DNA from: Polyangia bacterium
Lineage (GTDB): Bacteria > Myxococcota_A > Polyangia > Fen-1088
Assembly (NCBI GenBank): GCA_036268875.1
Contig: DATATI010000049.1
Location: 62,001-126,000 of the forward strand
DNA length: 64,000 nt
Direction: 5' to 3'
A program made the translations under genes and the position numbers. Positions 18,909 through 27,431 of the stretch are shown here, piece by piece. Numbering within the stretch: the stretch's first letter is position 1; each line of letters opens with the position of its first letter. The notes below the pieces were generated by a model. That model was given only the letters and a program-made list of their open reading frames with translations. It was not told the origin of the DNA and did not search any database.

Positions 18909-20977
18909 CACCCGACCAGGCCTCGGATCCGTTGCAGCAGATCGGCTTGATCGAACTCGCTCTTGATGACGTAGGCGCTGGCCCCGGCGTCCAGGCCCCG
19001 CTGGCGATCGGCGGCGGCGTCGCGCGAGGTCACCAAGATCGCCGGCACCGCGCGCAGCGCCGGATCGGCGCGCGTCCGCTCCACGAAGGTGAACCCGTCC
19101 ATCCCCGGCATTTCGACGTCGACCAGGAACAGCGAGTACGGGCGGGCCAGGGCCTTTTCGTAGGCCTCCTCGGCGGACGCCGCCACCTCGACGGCGTAGC
19201 CGGCGGATTCAAGAATGCTTTGCTCCAGCATGCGGGTGGTCATCGAATCGTCGATGACCAGGATGGGCGCGGGCGTCTTGGTTTCGCTCTCGCTGGTCCG
19301 CACCTGGCGCGCGCCCCGGACCAGCCGCTCGGGATCCAGCACGATCTGCGGGTTGCCGGCGGCGTCCAGCGACGCGCCCGCTACCACCGCGTCGGCGGGC
19401 GTGAAATCCGGCAGCCGGCGCACCACGATCTCCTCCGCACCCAGCAGGCGATCGACGCCGATCGCCGCCTGGTGGTGGTTGCCCTCGACGACCACCACGG
19501 TCCAGGTGCGATTGCTGTCGGCGGGCGGCGCCTGGCCGCGCAACGATCGCCACAGCGGGATGAACGGGATGACCTGTCCCTCGAACACCATCGACGCGCC
19601 GCTGGCCGAATGCGCCAGCTCTGCGGCCGGCAGCCGCACCGTGCGGCGCACGGCATCGAGCGGGATGGCCGCGGTGTGGTGACCCGCTTCCACCAGCAGC
19701 GCCTCCATGGACGAAAGGGATAGCGGCACGACGATCTCCAGAGTGGTGCCCTGGCCCGCTTCGGTGCGGATCTCCACCTGGCCACCCAGGCGATCGGTCG
19801 CTTCGCGAATGACGTCGAGGCCCACGCCCCGCCCGGCCAGCTCGGAGACCGTGCCGGCGGTGCTGATCCCGCCGCTCAACATGCGCCGCAACAGGTGAGC
19901 GGGGTCCAGAGCGCCGCCATCGGTGGTCGCTCCTTTGTCGGCCAGGGCGCGGCGGACCGCCTGCAGATCGACGCCGCGTCCGTCGTCGTGACAAAGAAAG
20001 ACCACCCGGCTTCCCCGCCTGGCCACGCTGAGGCTGACCCGTCCGACGGCCGGCTTGCCGGCGGCGATCCGTTCGGTGGGCCGTTCGATGCCGTGGGCGA
20101 CGGCGTTGCGCACCGCCTGCATCAAGGCGTTTTGAATCACGTTCAAGACCTGGGGTGAAAGGCGCACGTCACCGCCCCGCGCTTCGAAGGTCACCCGCTT
20201 TCCCTGGCTGGCGGCCCCGTCGCGGGCGGCGCGCTCCAGCACCACGAACATCAGCTGCGACGCCGACAGGCGCAGGCGCTCAGCGGACTCGCGCACCTGG
20301 CGCAGTTCGCGCCCGACCTGTTCGACGCCGATCGACAGGTTGCGTTCGACGCCGGTCACCAGGCCGCGCAGCTCGTCGACCACGGCGCGCAGCTTGGGGG
20401 CGATCGCGTCTCCGCTGCGCTGGGCCCGCGGCGCGCCCAGCTGATCCACCGCCAGCTCGGCCAGGTGGCGCACCCGCTCGACCGCGCCCAGCGATCGCTT
20501 GAGCGCCGACACCTGGACGTAGGTCTCGGTGATGCCGTCCAGCAAAGCGCCGATCTCGTCCTCGTCGACAGGGCCGCGGTCGTTCGCGGCGATCGCCGCC
20601 CTTGCTGACGCCGGCGCCGGTGCCGCGGCGAGCGTGGCCGCGGTCGCCGCGGTCGCCGCACCGTCGGCGGCCTGACCGAGGGCCTTCACCCGCGCGGCGA
20701 TGGCGTCCAGCCGTTGCAAAAGACCGTCGATGCGATCGTGCGGCACCGCCGGTTGATCGCGAAACGGCGACAGCACGTCTTCCACGGCGTGGGCCAGGTC
20801 GGCGATCTCCGGCTGCTTGACCACCCGGGCGGCGCCCTTCAGCGTGTGCGCCTGGCGCAGCAACTGGGCGACGATCTCGGGGCCGCCGCCTTTCTCCAGA
20901 TCCAGCACGCCGCGACCCATCTGATCCAGCAGATCGCGCGATTCGACGCGAAAGTATTTGTATGGATCGGGCGCCAT
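18908..20977 (-). CDS. cheA: Chemotaxis kinase CheA with C-terminal receiver (WspE-like)
   Basis: A protein of 689 residues starting MAPDPYKYFRVESRDLLDQM. The Hpt domain has H44 in RQAHTLKGAAR. After an Ala-rich linker come the dimer helices, a HATPase with RNAVAHGIE, DDGRGVD and GRGVGLDVI boxes, a CheW-like domain (VEGNHHQAAIGVDRLLGAEE), and a C-terminal receiver with DD near 577 and acceptor D620 (FLVDVEMPGMDG). This CheA-REC fusion is the WspE/alternative-function type. Start ATG 20977 is eight bases after the receptor stop; the same frame stays open far upstream across the receptor gene, but that part is a shadow. Its stop overlaps cheB. Confidence 0.93.
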   Translation of the reverse strand: MAPDPYKYFRVESRDLLDQMGRGVLDLEKGGGPEIVAQLLRQAHTLKGAARVVKQPEIADLAHAVEDVLSPFRDQPAVPHDRIDGLLQRLDAIAARVKALGQAADGAATAATAATLAAAPAPASARAAIAANDRGPVDEDEIGALLDGITETYVQVSALKRSLGAVERVRHLAELAVDQLGAPRAQRSGDAIAPKLRAVVDELRGLVTGVERNLSIGVEQVGRELRQVRESAERLRLSASQLMFVVLERAARDGAASQGKRVTFEARGGDVRLSPQVLNVIQNALMQAVRNAVAHGIERPTERIAAGKPAVGRVSLSVARRGSRVVFLCHDDGRGVDLQAVRRALADKGATTDGGALDPAHLLRRMLSGGISTAGTVSELAGRGVGLDVIREATDRLGGQVEIRTEAGQGTTLEIVVPLSLSSMEALLVEAGHHTAAIPLDAVRRTVRLPAAELAHSASGASMVFEGQVIPFIPLWRSLRGQAPPADSNRTWTVVVVEGNHHQAAIGVDRLLGAEEIVVRRLPDFTPADAVVAGASLDAAGNPQIVLDPERLVRGARQVRTSESETKTPAPILVIDDSMTTRMLEQSILESAGYAVEVAASAEEAYEKALARPYSLFLVDVEMPGMDGFTFVERTRADPALRAVPAILVTSRDAAADRQRGLDAGASAYVIKSEFDQADLLQRIRGLVG

Positions 20978-20985
20978 CGTCGCTG

Positions 20986-22464
20986 TCAGGCGTTGATCTG
21001 CGGCTGCACCAGGCGCAAAAGATCGCGCGACAGTCCGGCCAGCTGCGACGCGGTCTGCAGCGTCTGGCCGGTGCTGGTCTCGCTTTCCTTGGCGGCCTGC
21101 GCGACGTTGGTGGCGGCGACGTTGACCTGTTCGACGGCGGTCGACTGCTGCTTGGTGGAAAGGCCGATCTCCTTGGCCGCGGCGGTGGTGGTGGCCACCA
21201 GGTCGGCGATCTGCCGGAAGGCCACCGCCACGTCGGTGAACTGCTTGGCCCCGGTGTCGACCGCCTTGGAGCCGGTCTCGGTGGTCATCACCGTGGTGTT
21301 CACGGCGCTGCGCACGTCGTCGACCAGCTCGCGGATCTCCTTGGTCGAACCGGCCACCCGATCGGCCAGCTTGCGGATCTCGTCGGCGACCACCGCGAAC
21401 CGTTTGCCCGCCTCCCCGGCGCCGGCCGCTTCGATGGTGGCGTTGATGGCCAGGATGTTGGTCTGCTCGGCCAGCTCGGCGACGATCTCCAGCACCGCGC
21501 CCACCTGCTGCGATTTCTTCCCCAGCTCCAGCATGTGATTCACGATGAGATCGACCTGGCGGCGGATGCCGTTGATCGAGTCCTGGCCGCGCTCGACGGT
21601 GGCGTCGCCGGCCCGGGCGGCGCTGCCGGTCTGCTCGGCGATCTGGACCACCCGATCGGCGCTCTCGGCGATCTGGCGCGACGTGGCCAGAAGCTCGCTG
21701 ATGGTGGTGGTGATCTCGTTCATGGCGGTGGCCTGCTCGCGGCTGCCGGTCGCTTGCTGGCTGGACGCCGATTGCAGCTCGGCCGACGAGCTTTGCATGT
21801 GCCGCACAGCCGACCCGATCTGCTGCGACAGCGAGTTGGTGATGAACCAGCCGATCACCAGCACCACCAAGAGGCCGGCCACGCTGCCCCACAGGATGAC
21901 CGCCTTGGTCAGTTGGGCGCTGGATTCGGCGGTTTCGCGCCGGCGCTCCAGCAGATCGCGCTCGGCTTGATCCATCTCGGCGAAGATGCGGCGAATCTGA
22001 TCCATGTGCCGCTTGCCTGAGCCAGCCGACAGCATCTTTGCGGTCGGTTCGAACCCGGCTGTGCGGCGCAACTCGATCGTCGCTTTCAACTCGCCAAGCC
22101 TGGTTTCGATGAACGGCCGCGCCGAATCCAGTCGGTGCTGCTGCTCGGGGTTGTCGGCGACCAGCTGGCGCAGATCGTCCACCGCCTTGTCGACCTCGCT
22201 GATGGCCGCCTGATAGGGCTCGAGAAAGCTGTCGACGCCGGTGATGATGAAACCGCGCTGGCCGGTCTCGGCGTCTTTCAGCAGCGACAGCAGCTCGATG
22301 ACGTTGCGCCTGACCAGCTGGGTGTGGCTGACCTGCACGTCGTTTTCGATCAAGCGGTGGATGTTCTGATAGCCGGCCATCGCCACCAGCAACAAGATCA
22401 GCGCGGCGACGGAAAACCCAGCCGCGATCTTTTTTCCGAAGGTCCAATCTTGCAGCATCGTCAT
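20986..22464 (-). CDS. Methyl-accepting chemotaxis protein with CHASE3 sensor domain (WspA-like)
   Basis: A 492-residue receptor: transmembrane helix 1 at about 12-32, a periplasmic four-helix CHASE3-type domain with the typical [14 protein letters not shown] block, transmembrane helix 2 at about 187-208, then directly the signalling domain with the hairpin tip [40 protein letters not shown]. No distinct HAMP domain and no CheR-binding pentapeptide are visible. CHASE3-type input is used in surface or envelope sensing by WspA-like receptors; the actual stimulus is unknown. ATG overlaps the cheW stop by three bases. Confidence 0.93.
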   Translation of the reverse strand: MTMLQDWTFGKKIAAGFSVAALILLLVAMAGYQNIHRLIENDVQVSHTQLVRRNVIELLSLLKDAETGQRGFIITGVDSFLEPYQAAISEVDKAVDDLRQLVADNPEQQHRLDSARPFIETRLGELKATIELRRTAGFEPTAKMLSAGSGKRHMDQIRRIFAEMDQAERDLLERRRETAESSAQLTKAVILWGSVAGLLVVLVIGWFITNSLSQQIGSAVRHMQSSSAELQSASSQQATGSREQATAMNEITTTISELLATSRQIAESADRVVQIAEQTGSAARAGDATVERGQDSINGIRRQVDLIVNHMLELGKKSQQVGAVLEIVAELAEQTNILAINATIEAAGAGEAGKRFAVVADEIRKLADRVAGSTKEIRELVDDVRSAVNTTVMTTETGSKAVDTGAKQFTDVAVAFRQIADLVATTTAAAKEIGLSTKQQSTAVEQVNVAATNVAQAAKESETSTGQTLQTASQLAGLSRDLLRLVQPQINA

Positions 22465-23006
22465 CGCTCCTTGGCCGGCGGCGCCGGCGGTGTCGGTCGG
22501 GCTATCAGGGCAAAAACCGCGGAAAGCTGGATCACTGGCCGCGCCAGGCCGCCGATGGAAACCGCGCCGCGCACGGCTTCGGCGGTCTCCTGTTCGGCCA
22601 GCGCGGCGTCCAGCACGTCGGCGGCCACGCGCGCGTGACCGTCGAAGCGATCGAACGCCAGCCCGACCGGCGCTGGCCCGTGGGCCAGGACCAGCCAGCG
22701 GGGGCGCGGTCCTGGCCGATAGCCCAGCACCAGTCGGAGATCGAAGATGGGCGCCAGGACGTTGCGGAATCCGCCGATGCCCAGGAAGCGCGGATCGTCG
22801 GAGGGTACAGGAACCACCGCGTGATCGGCGTGCAGGCTGCTGATCTCGGACAGGCGAAGCAGGTGCAGATCGCCGCCCACCTGGATGGTCAGCAGATCGG
22901 CGTGGGCGACCGACGGCGCCGCCTGGGCTTCGGCGAACGATCGATCGAAGGACCGGCGCAACAAGGCGGCGGTGTCGACCCGGCTACCGGGAACAGCGGC
23001 GCTCAC
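22461..23006 (-). CDS. cheW: CheW-like coupling protein (WspD-like)
   Basis: A 181-residue CheW-fold protein with the N-terminal extension [17 protein letters not shown], then the core [60 protein letters not shown] and a C-terminal [17 protein letters not shown]. It links the receptor to CheA. The start GTG (23006-23004) overlaps the stop of the CheR gene (GTGA). A second cheW-like gene opens the operon, as in wsp loci, which also have two coupling proteins. Confidence 0.88.
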   Translation of the reverse strand: MSAAVPGSRVDTAALLRRSFDRSFAEAQAAPSVAHADLLTIQVGGDLHLLRLSEISSLHADHAVVPVPSDDPRFLGIGGFRNVLAPIFDLRLVLGYRPGPRPRWLVLAHGPAPVGLAFDRFDGHARVAADVLDAALAEQETAEAVRGAVSIGGLARPVIQLSAVFALIARPTPPAPPAKER

Positions 23007-24565
23007 GGCCGACCCCCCGCCGACAGCCATTCGGCGTGGCACAGGGACAGCAATGATTCGCGGGTGAAGCCGCCGCCGAACAGCAGGAGTCGGGAGGCAT
23101 CTTCGCGCGGGAGCAGGCGAGCGGCTTGTTCCAGCTCGCGCTGGGCGGTGTCGCGATCGCCGAGGCGCCGCGCCATGAGACCAAGATGCAGGCGCGGCAT
23201 GGCGAAGGTGGGATCCAGGTACACCGCGGCCTGATCGTGCTCCTGAGCGCCACGCCGATCGCCGGCCGCCTCGCGACACTGGGCCAAAATGTAGTGCGCG
23301 CCCGTTGACAGCTCGTCGAGGGCCAGCAGGCGCGCGCAGACGGTTTCGGCGGCGGCGATCTGTCCGCTGTGGGTCAGCAGCACCGCGCGCAGCAACAGCC
23401 CGTCGGCATCGGCGGACGTCTCGGGCGCTGCATTGTCCAGCAATTGCAGCGCCTCGTTGAAGCGCTCGCGCTTGAGCAGCTCCAGCGCGGTGGCCAGGGC
23501 GGCGCCGTTGCGGGCCGGCGATGGAGTTCGCTGGCCGCCCTCATCGATTCGCGGCCGTTCGGCCAACGCTTTGATCCGCTGGCTGGCATCACTGACCGCG
23601 CCGATCCAGGCGGTGTCTCCCGTCGGCGCGGGCGGCGACGATGGCGGGGGGGCTGACCGGGCGTTCGCTTGCCAGGGAAGGGCGTCGTCAAAACCATCCG
23701 GCGCGGACGCGGCGGAGGCGCCGTCCTTTCGTTGGTAATAAAAGGTCTCGTGGGTGTGGCAAAGGTGAAAGTCCTGCGACAGGCCCCGCAGCGTCTCGGC
23801 GTGTCCCAGGAAGAGATAGCCGCCTGGAGTCAGCGCGGCGGTGAGGCGGTTCACCAGCGCCTGCGCTTCGTCGGTGGTGAAGTACATCATGACGTTGCGG
23901 CAAAAGATCACGTCGTAACGGTTCGCCAGCCACAGATCGGATCCGCCGTCGGTCAGGTTGCGCTCGTCGAACGTCACCAGCGCACGCACCGACGGATCAA
24001 GGATGAATTCGCGCCCGTCGGCGGTGAACCAGCGGCGCTGGGCTTCGGGCGGCGTCTCGCGCAGCGACCAGGCGGTGTAACGTCCGCGGACCGCCCGATC
24101 CAGCGCGACGGCGTTGACGTCCACAGCACGAATCGAGACGTTGGTTTCGGCTCCCAGGATCCGTTCGCGCGATAGGATGGCCAGCGTGTAGGGCTCGTCG
24201 CCCGAGGCGCAGCCGGCCGAAAGGATGCGCAAGGGTTGCCCAGCAGCGCGTGCCGCCCATCGCTCGGGCAGCGCCACCTCGGCGAAGGCCTGCAGCTGCT
24301 CGCGGTGCCGGAAAAAATAGGTCTCGCCGACGGTCAGCTCCCGGGCCAGCGCGCGCAGTTCGTCGCGGGCGGCGGCGCCGTCGATGCGATCCAGGTAACC
24401 GGCGCTGGTCATGGCGCTGGCGTCGACCCTTCGCTGCAGCACCTCGGCCAGGAAGGACTGTTTGCTCTCGTCCAGGTGCAGGCCCAGATGGCGGGCGATG
24501 GCGGCGCGGAAACGGGCAACGTCGTCCAGCCCGGGCGGCGACGCCACCATCGGCACCGTTGGCAT
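23003..24565 (-). CDS. cheR: CheR methyltransferase with C-terminal TPR (WspC-like)
   Basis: A protein of 520 residues starting MPTVPMVASPPGL. The N-terminal CheR domains show ELTVGETYFFRHREQLQAF and the AdoMet-binding RILSAGCASGDEPYTLAI, followed by DVNAVALDRA and FCRNVMMYF. After a Pro/Ala-rich linker (about 300-350) the C-terminal third has TPR-like helices (GAALATALELLKRERFNEAL, HYILAQCREAAGDRRGAQEH, PRLHLGLMARRLGDRDTAQR). It methylates glutamates of the receptor; the TPR resembles WspC and may contact the receptor, which lacks a tether peptide. The ATG overlaps the upstream cheW stop (TGATG), which is why this start is chosen over 24601. Confidence 0.92.
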   Translation of the reverse strand: MPTVPMVASPPGLDDVARFRAAIARHLGLHLDESKQSFLAEVLQRRVDASAMTSAGYLDRIDGAAARDELRALARELTVGETYFFRHREQLQAFAEVALPERWAARAAGQPLRILSAGCASGDEPYTLAILSRERILGAETNVSIRAVDVNAVALDRAVRGRYTAWSLRETPPEAQRRWFTADGREFILDPSVRALVTFDERNLTDGGSDLWLANRYDVIFCRNVMMYFTTDEAQALVNRLTAALTPGGYLFLGHAETLRGLSQDFHLCHTHETFYYQRKDGASAASAPDGFDDALPWQANARSAPPPSSPPAPTGDTAWIGAVSDASQRIKALAERPRIDEGGQRTPSPARNGAALATALELLKRERFNEALQLLDNAAPETSADADGLLLRAVLLTHSGQIAAAETVCARLLALDELSTGAHYILAQCREAAGDRRGAQEHDQAAVYLDPTFAMPRLHLGLMARRLGDRDTAQRELEQAARLLPREDASRLLLFGGGFTRESLLSLCHAEWLSAGGRP

Positions 24566-25080
24566 CAAGGCGAGACCCTGACCGTCTCCAGCGCCGCCCA
24601 CGCCGACGCCGGCACCGCGCGCGCGCCGCCCAGCACCAACAACAATTGCTGGTCCAGCGAACCAATGGCGGCGACGGCGTCGCTCTCCGCCTGGCCCAGC
24701 AGCGGGGGCAGGGAGCCCAGCGACACCGACGCCAGATCGCGCAGCCCCACCACGTCATCCACCGCCAGGGCGACCCGACGCGCGCCCACCTTCAAGGTCA
24801 CGAAACGCTGCGCCGCCGACGGATGTCCGGCGCCCAGCAGGCGCGCGCCGTCGATCACCGGGATCGCTTCGCCCCGCACCACCGCCAGACCCAGCACGAA
24901 AGGAGGCGCGTGGTCGACGCGCGCGACGGGGAGCGGCCGCATGGTCTCGACCACGCAATCAAGCGGCAGCGCGCAAAGGCCGGCGCCCAATCGGCACAGC
25001 AGCGCCAAAGTTGGTGGCGTCTTTTGATCGGTCGGCCCGGCCCCTCCTCCGGCGACACGCGAATGATCATCGCGAGACAA
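24565..25080 (-). CDS. cheW: CheW-like coupling protein, first gene of the Wsp-like operon (WspB-like)
   Basis: A protein of about 171 residues with the CheW core: TLALLCRLGAGLCALPLDCV, VLGLAVVRGEAIPVIDGARL, FVTLKVGARRVALAVDDVVG, and SLDQQLLLVLGGAR. It is the promoter-proximal gene of the seven-gene operon. The start TTG at 25078-25080 is chosen because GGGAGG lies six bases upstream; a longer frame from 25149 starts in sequence without family resemblance. No convincing sigma-70 promoter was found upstream; a sigma-54-like TGGC/CTGC pair has an 11-base instead of 10-base GG-GC spacing. Confidence 0.82.
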   Translation of the reverse strand: MSRDDHSRVAGGGAGPTDQKTPPTLALLCRLGAGLCALPLDCVVETMRPLPVARVDHAPPFVLGLAVVRGEAIPVIDGARLLGAGHPSAAQRFVTLKVGARRVALAVDDVVGLRDLASVSLGSLPPLLGQAESDAVAAIGSLDQQLLLVLGGARAVPASAWAALETVRVSP

Positions 25081-25186
25081 CGAGACCTCCCGTCGGCACT
25101 GCAGATTTCTTGGCCAGGGCAGCGTAACGCAGGACGGTCCGGGAACCAAGAGTCCCGTCAGTGATAATGCCGTCTCAGCCTCAGGG

Positions 25187-25213
25187 AAAAAGGATATTGC
25201 CGGCTTGGCCGGC
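25187..25213 (-). terminator. Candidate terminator downstream of tam
   Basis: On the minus strand GCCGGC-caa-GCCGGC (25213-25199) is followed seven bases later by TTTTT (25191-25187), 15 bases after the tam stop. The gap between hairpin and T run is longer than usual, and GCCGGC is itself palindromic, so this is only a moderate candidate. Confidence 0.35.
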
Positions 25214-25227
25214 GGCGGCCGAGGCGT

Positions 25228-25998
25228 TCAGACTGCTGCGACAGCGACGATGAAAATGCGGCGAAAAGGAAACAGCGTCTTGCCGTCCGCTTGTGGCGGG
25301 TAGGCCAGCGCGACGCGGGCGGCGTAGGCGGCTTCGAAGGCGGCGCGTTCTTCCGCGGCCAGCGCGTCCAGGAACGTCTTCAGCCAGGTGCCGTTGGTCC
25401 ACTCCTTCACCGGATCGCGTCCTTCCAGAACGTGCAGATATTCGGTCTGCCAGATGTCGAGGGAGGCCACCAGCGGCGCCAGCAACGCATAATAAGCGTC
25501 TGGCTCGGCCACCGGATTGCGGCGCAAAAGCGGCGTCAGTTTGTCGCGCCAGGGGCCGCTCGCCACGGCCTCGGCGATGGCGGTGTGCGACGGGGCCAGG
25601 AAATTACGTGGCATCTGCACCGCCAGCACGCCGCCCGGCGCCAGCTGGCCGACCAACCGCGGAAGCAGCGTCTCGTGCGCCGGCAGCCATTGCAAAGCCG
25701 CGTTCGAGAAGATCACGTCCGCCGGTTGTGGCGGCGTCCACGTCTCCAGCGACTGTCGTTGCCAGCGGGCGCCGGGCAACTCGCCGGCGGCCTTGGCCAG
25801 CATCGAGGCAGAATCGTCGACGCCGGTGAGGGCGGCGGCGGGCCAGCGCTGGGCCAAAAGGCGCGTGACGTTGCCGGCGCCGCAACCAAGGTCGTAGACG
25901 ACGTGCGGAGCGTCGACCGCCACGCGCGCCAGCAGGTCGACCGCGGGCCGCAGGCGCGGCATCGCAAACTTCAAGTACTGCTCCGGATTCCAGCTCAT
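25228..25998 (-). CDS. tam: Trans-aconitate 2-methyltransferase
   Basis: A 256-residue protein that follows Escherichia coli Tam along its full length: start MSWNPEQYLKFAMPRLRPAV, AdoMet motif VVYDLGCGAGNVTRLLAQRW, TGVDDSASML, IFSNAALQWLPAHETLLPRL, GVLAVQMPRNFLAPSH, DIWQTEYLHVL and the C-terminal YPPQADGKTLFPFRRIFIVA. Tam methylates trans-aconitate, an inhibitor of aconitase that forms spontaneously from cis-aconitate, in the cytosol. Transcribed on its own between the chemosensory operon and a lipoprotein gene; unrelated to either functionally. Confidence 0.92.
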   Translation of the reverse strand: MSWNPEQYLKFAMPRLRPAVDLLARVAVDAPHVVYDLGCGAGNVTRLLAQRWPAAALTGVDDSASMLAKAAGELPGARWQRQSLETWTPPQPADVIFSNAALQWLPAHETLLPRLVGQLAPGGVLAVQMPRNFLAPSHTAIAEAVASGPWRDKLTPLLRRNPVAEPDAYYALLAPLVASLDIWQTEYLHVLEGRDPVKEWTNGTWLKTFLDALAAEERAAFEAAYAARVALAYPPQADGKTLFPFRRIFIVAVAAV

Positions 25999-26071
25999 GA
26001 ACGCCTCTTGCGACGAACGTTAGACCATTGAACCATTGAACGTCGGTGTGGTCTTGGTGCCGGTCGTCGAT

Positions 26072-26806
26072 CTAGAACGAGCCACTGCCGCCCGCCACGC
26101 AGGTCGTGCAACCGGGGCCGGTCGGGTCGCTCTGGCAGCTCAGCGGACAGTAGGTGATGGTGCCCAGCGCTCGCGTCACGGCGCCGCAATTGGTGGCGGT
26201 GCCGGTGGCGGTTAGCTGGGCATAGCCGCCCTGGTCTTGAAATTTCTGGGCGCAGGCCAGATTGGCCGGGTCAATCTTCCAGCCGGGCAGCCCGGCCCAC
26301 GTCTGCGCCTGGGTGGCGGTGGTGTAATCGCCGTCGGCGCAATCCTGGACCACCGTGCAATCATCGTTGGCCGGCGTCTTGCCGTTGCCCGCTTTCAAGG
26401 TGATGCACAGGTGATAGCGACCGGGGCAGTCCGTGGTCAGCGTGTCCGTCGACCATGAAGGCAGCGTGGTGGCGGCGGGATCGGGGCACATGCTGGCGCC
26501 GCCGCTTGTTACCGTCGAGGTGACGGTGGTCAGGGTGGCGGCGCCGCCGTCGGCGGGCGTGGTGGAAAGGAAACACGGGGACAGGTTGTCGATCTTCCAA
26601 TTGCCGTGGACGAAGCACGTGCTGCACGTGCCGCCACCGCCGGACGCACCGCCGGTTCCGGCGGCGGCGTCACCGCCCGGCGCGCCGCCGCTTCCGCCGC
26701 CCGCGCTGGAAGAACCGCAGCCCGTTGCCAGCGCCGGCACCAAGATCAACGCCAGCGCCAACAACGCCAGCGCGATCTTTCCCGTTCCCAAGCTGCAGCG
26801 TTTCAT
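26072..26806 (-). CDS. Cys-rich lipoprotein with Gly-rich linker, function unknown
   Basis: A 244-residue protein. The signal sequence (KIALALLALALILVPALATGC) ends in a lipobox with Cys at about 30, followed by a linker GSSSAGGGSGGAPGGDAA and then a compact domain with about fourteen cysteines, including CSTC at the start and CTTC near the C-terminus, which suggests several disulfides. No known family recognised. It is probably outer-membrane anchored and surface exposed. It is transcribed divergently from the next lipoprotein across a 130-base gap. Confidence 0.75.
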   Translation of the reverse strand: MKRCSLGTGKIALALLALALILVPALATGCGSSSAGGGSGGAPGGDAAAGTGGASGGGGTCSTCFVHGNWKIDNLSPCFLSTTPADGGAATLTTVTSTVTSGGASMCPDPAATTLPSWSTDTLTTDCPGRYHLCITLKAGNGKTPANDDCTVVQDCADGDYTTATQAQTWAGLPGWKIDPANLACAQKFQDQGGYAQLTATGTATNCGAVTRALGTITYCPLSCQSDPTGPGCTTCVAGGSGSF

Positions 26807-26936
26807 GGTTGGCCGGGCCTCCGTCGGGCGTCATTGTGTCGGGGGTCCTCCGTCACGTCAAACACGGCGTCGCGATTTTCCCGGGCGTGATTGTCGTCGG
26901 AACGGTCAAAAACAGCGGTAATGTTCGACCACTGTC

Positions 26937-27404
26937 ATGCGATTCATTGTTGTTGTTTGTTTTGTGATCGCGGGGGTGGCGTCGGTTGGATGTGCGGGGT
27001 CTTCGGATACGGCCAACTCGTGTGCGAAGGTTGATGGTTCGACTCCAATGGGCTGCGCGCAAGTCAATGCGGCCTTCACCACTTGCATGGCTTGCCACAC
27101 CACGTCTCTCGCGGACGCCTCCGGAGGTGGGTTCGACATGCAGAAAGTTGGCTGGGAAAAAAATCTGATCGGCCAGAGCACGCCCGCCGACGCGCCCGTC
27201 ACGGCCCTGTGCAAGGGCAAGAACTTGGTGCTGCTGGAGGCGAATGTCGAGCCGGCCAAAGGATTGTTCCTGGACAAGGTGAGCCAGTCGATGCCTCCCT
27301 GCGGAGATCGAATGCCCAAGCTTTTGGATCCGCTCAGCGCCAGCCAGGTCGCCTGCGTGCAGGCCTGGGCCAACAGCGTCGTCGCCGGCTGCACCGGTCA
27401 GTGA
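26937..27404 (+). CDS. Small lipoprotein with CxxCH heme-like motif
   Basis: A 155-residue protein starting MRFIVVVCFVIAGVASVGC, a lipoprotein signal with Cys19. The mature part has one CMACH (C-x2-C-H) near residue 50, then MPPCGDRMPK and LSASQVACVQAWANSVVAGC towards the end. The order CxxCH, a distal MP segment and a terminal helix resembles the short cytochrome c-like domains that Myxococcota and Planctomycetes attach to surface proteins, with a Met in the distal segment as possible axial ligand. It could transfer electrons or simply be disulfide-bonded; heme binding is an inference. Confidence 0.65.
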   Translation: MRFIVVVCFVIAGVASVGCAGSSDTANSCAKVDGSTPMGCAQVNAAFTTCMACHTTSLADASGGGFDMQKVGWEKNLIGQSTPADAPVTALCKGKNLVLLEANVEPAKGLFLDKVSQSMPPCGDRMPKLLDPLSASQVACVQAWANSVVAGCTGQ

Positions 27405-27431
27405 GGATGTCGGTCGGTCGCGCGGAGGACG

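Noticed and set aside
20978-22447. The frame of cheA stays open across the receptor gene, giving a 1179-codon reading frame on the minus strand
   Set aside because: The upstream part is Arg/Pro/Gly-rich with no family match, while the other frame holds a perfect receptor; it is a high-GC shadow. CheA starts at 20977.
25100-25118. Sigma-54-like promoter upstream of the chemosensory operon
   Set aside because: The GG to GC spacing is 11 instead of the obligatory 10 bases.
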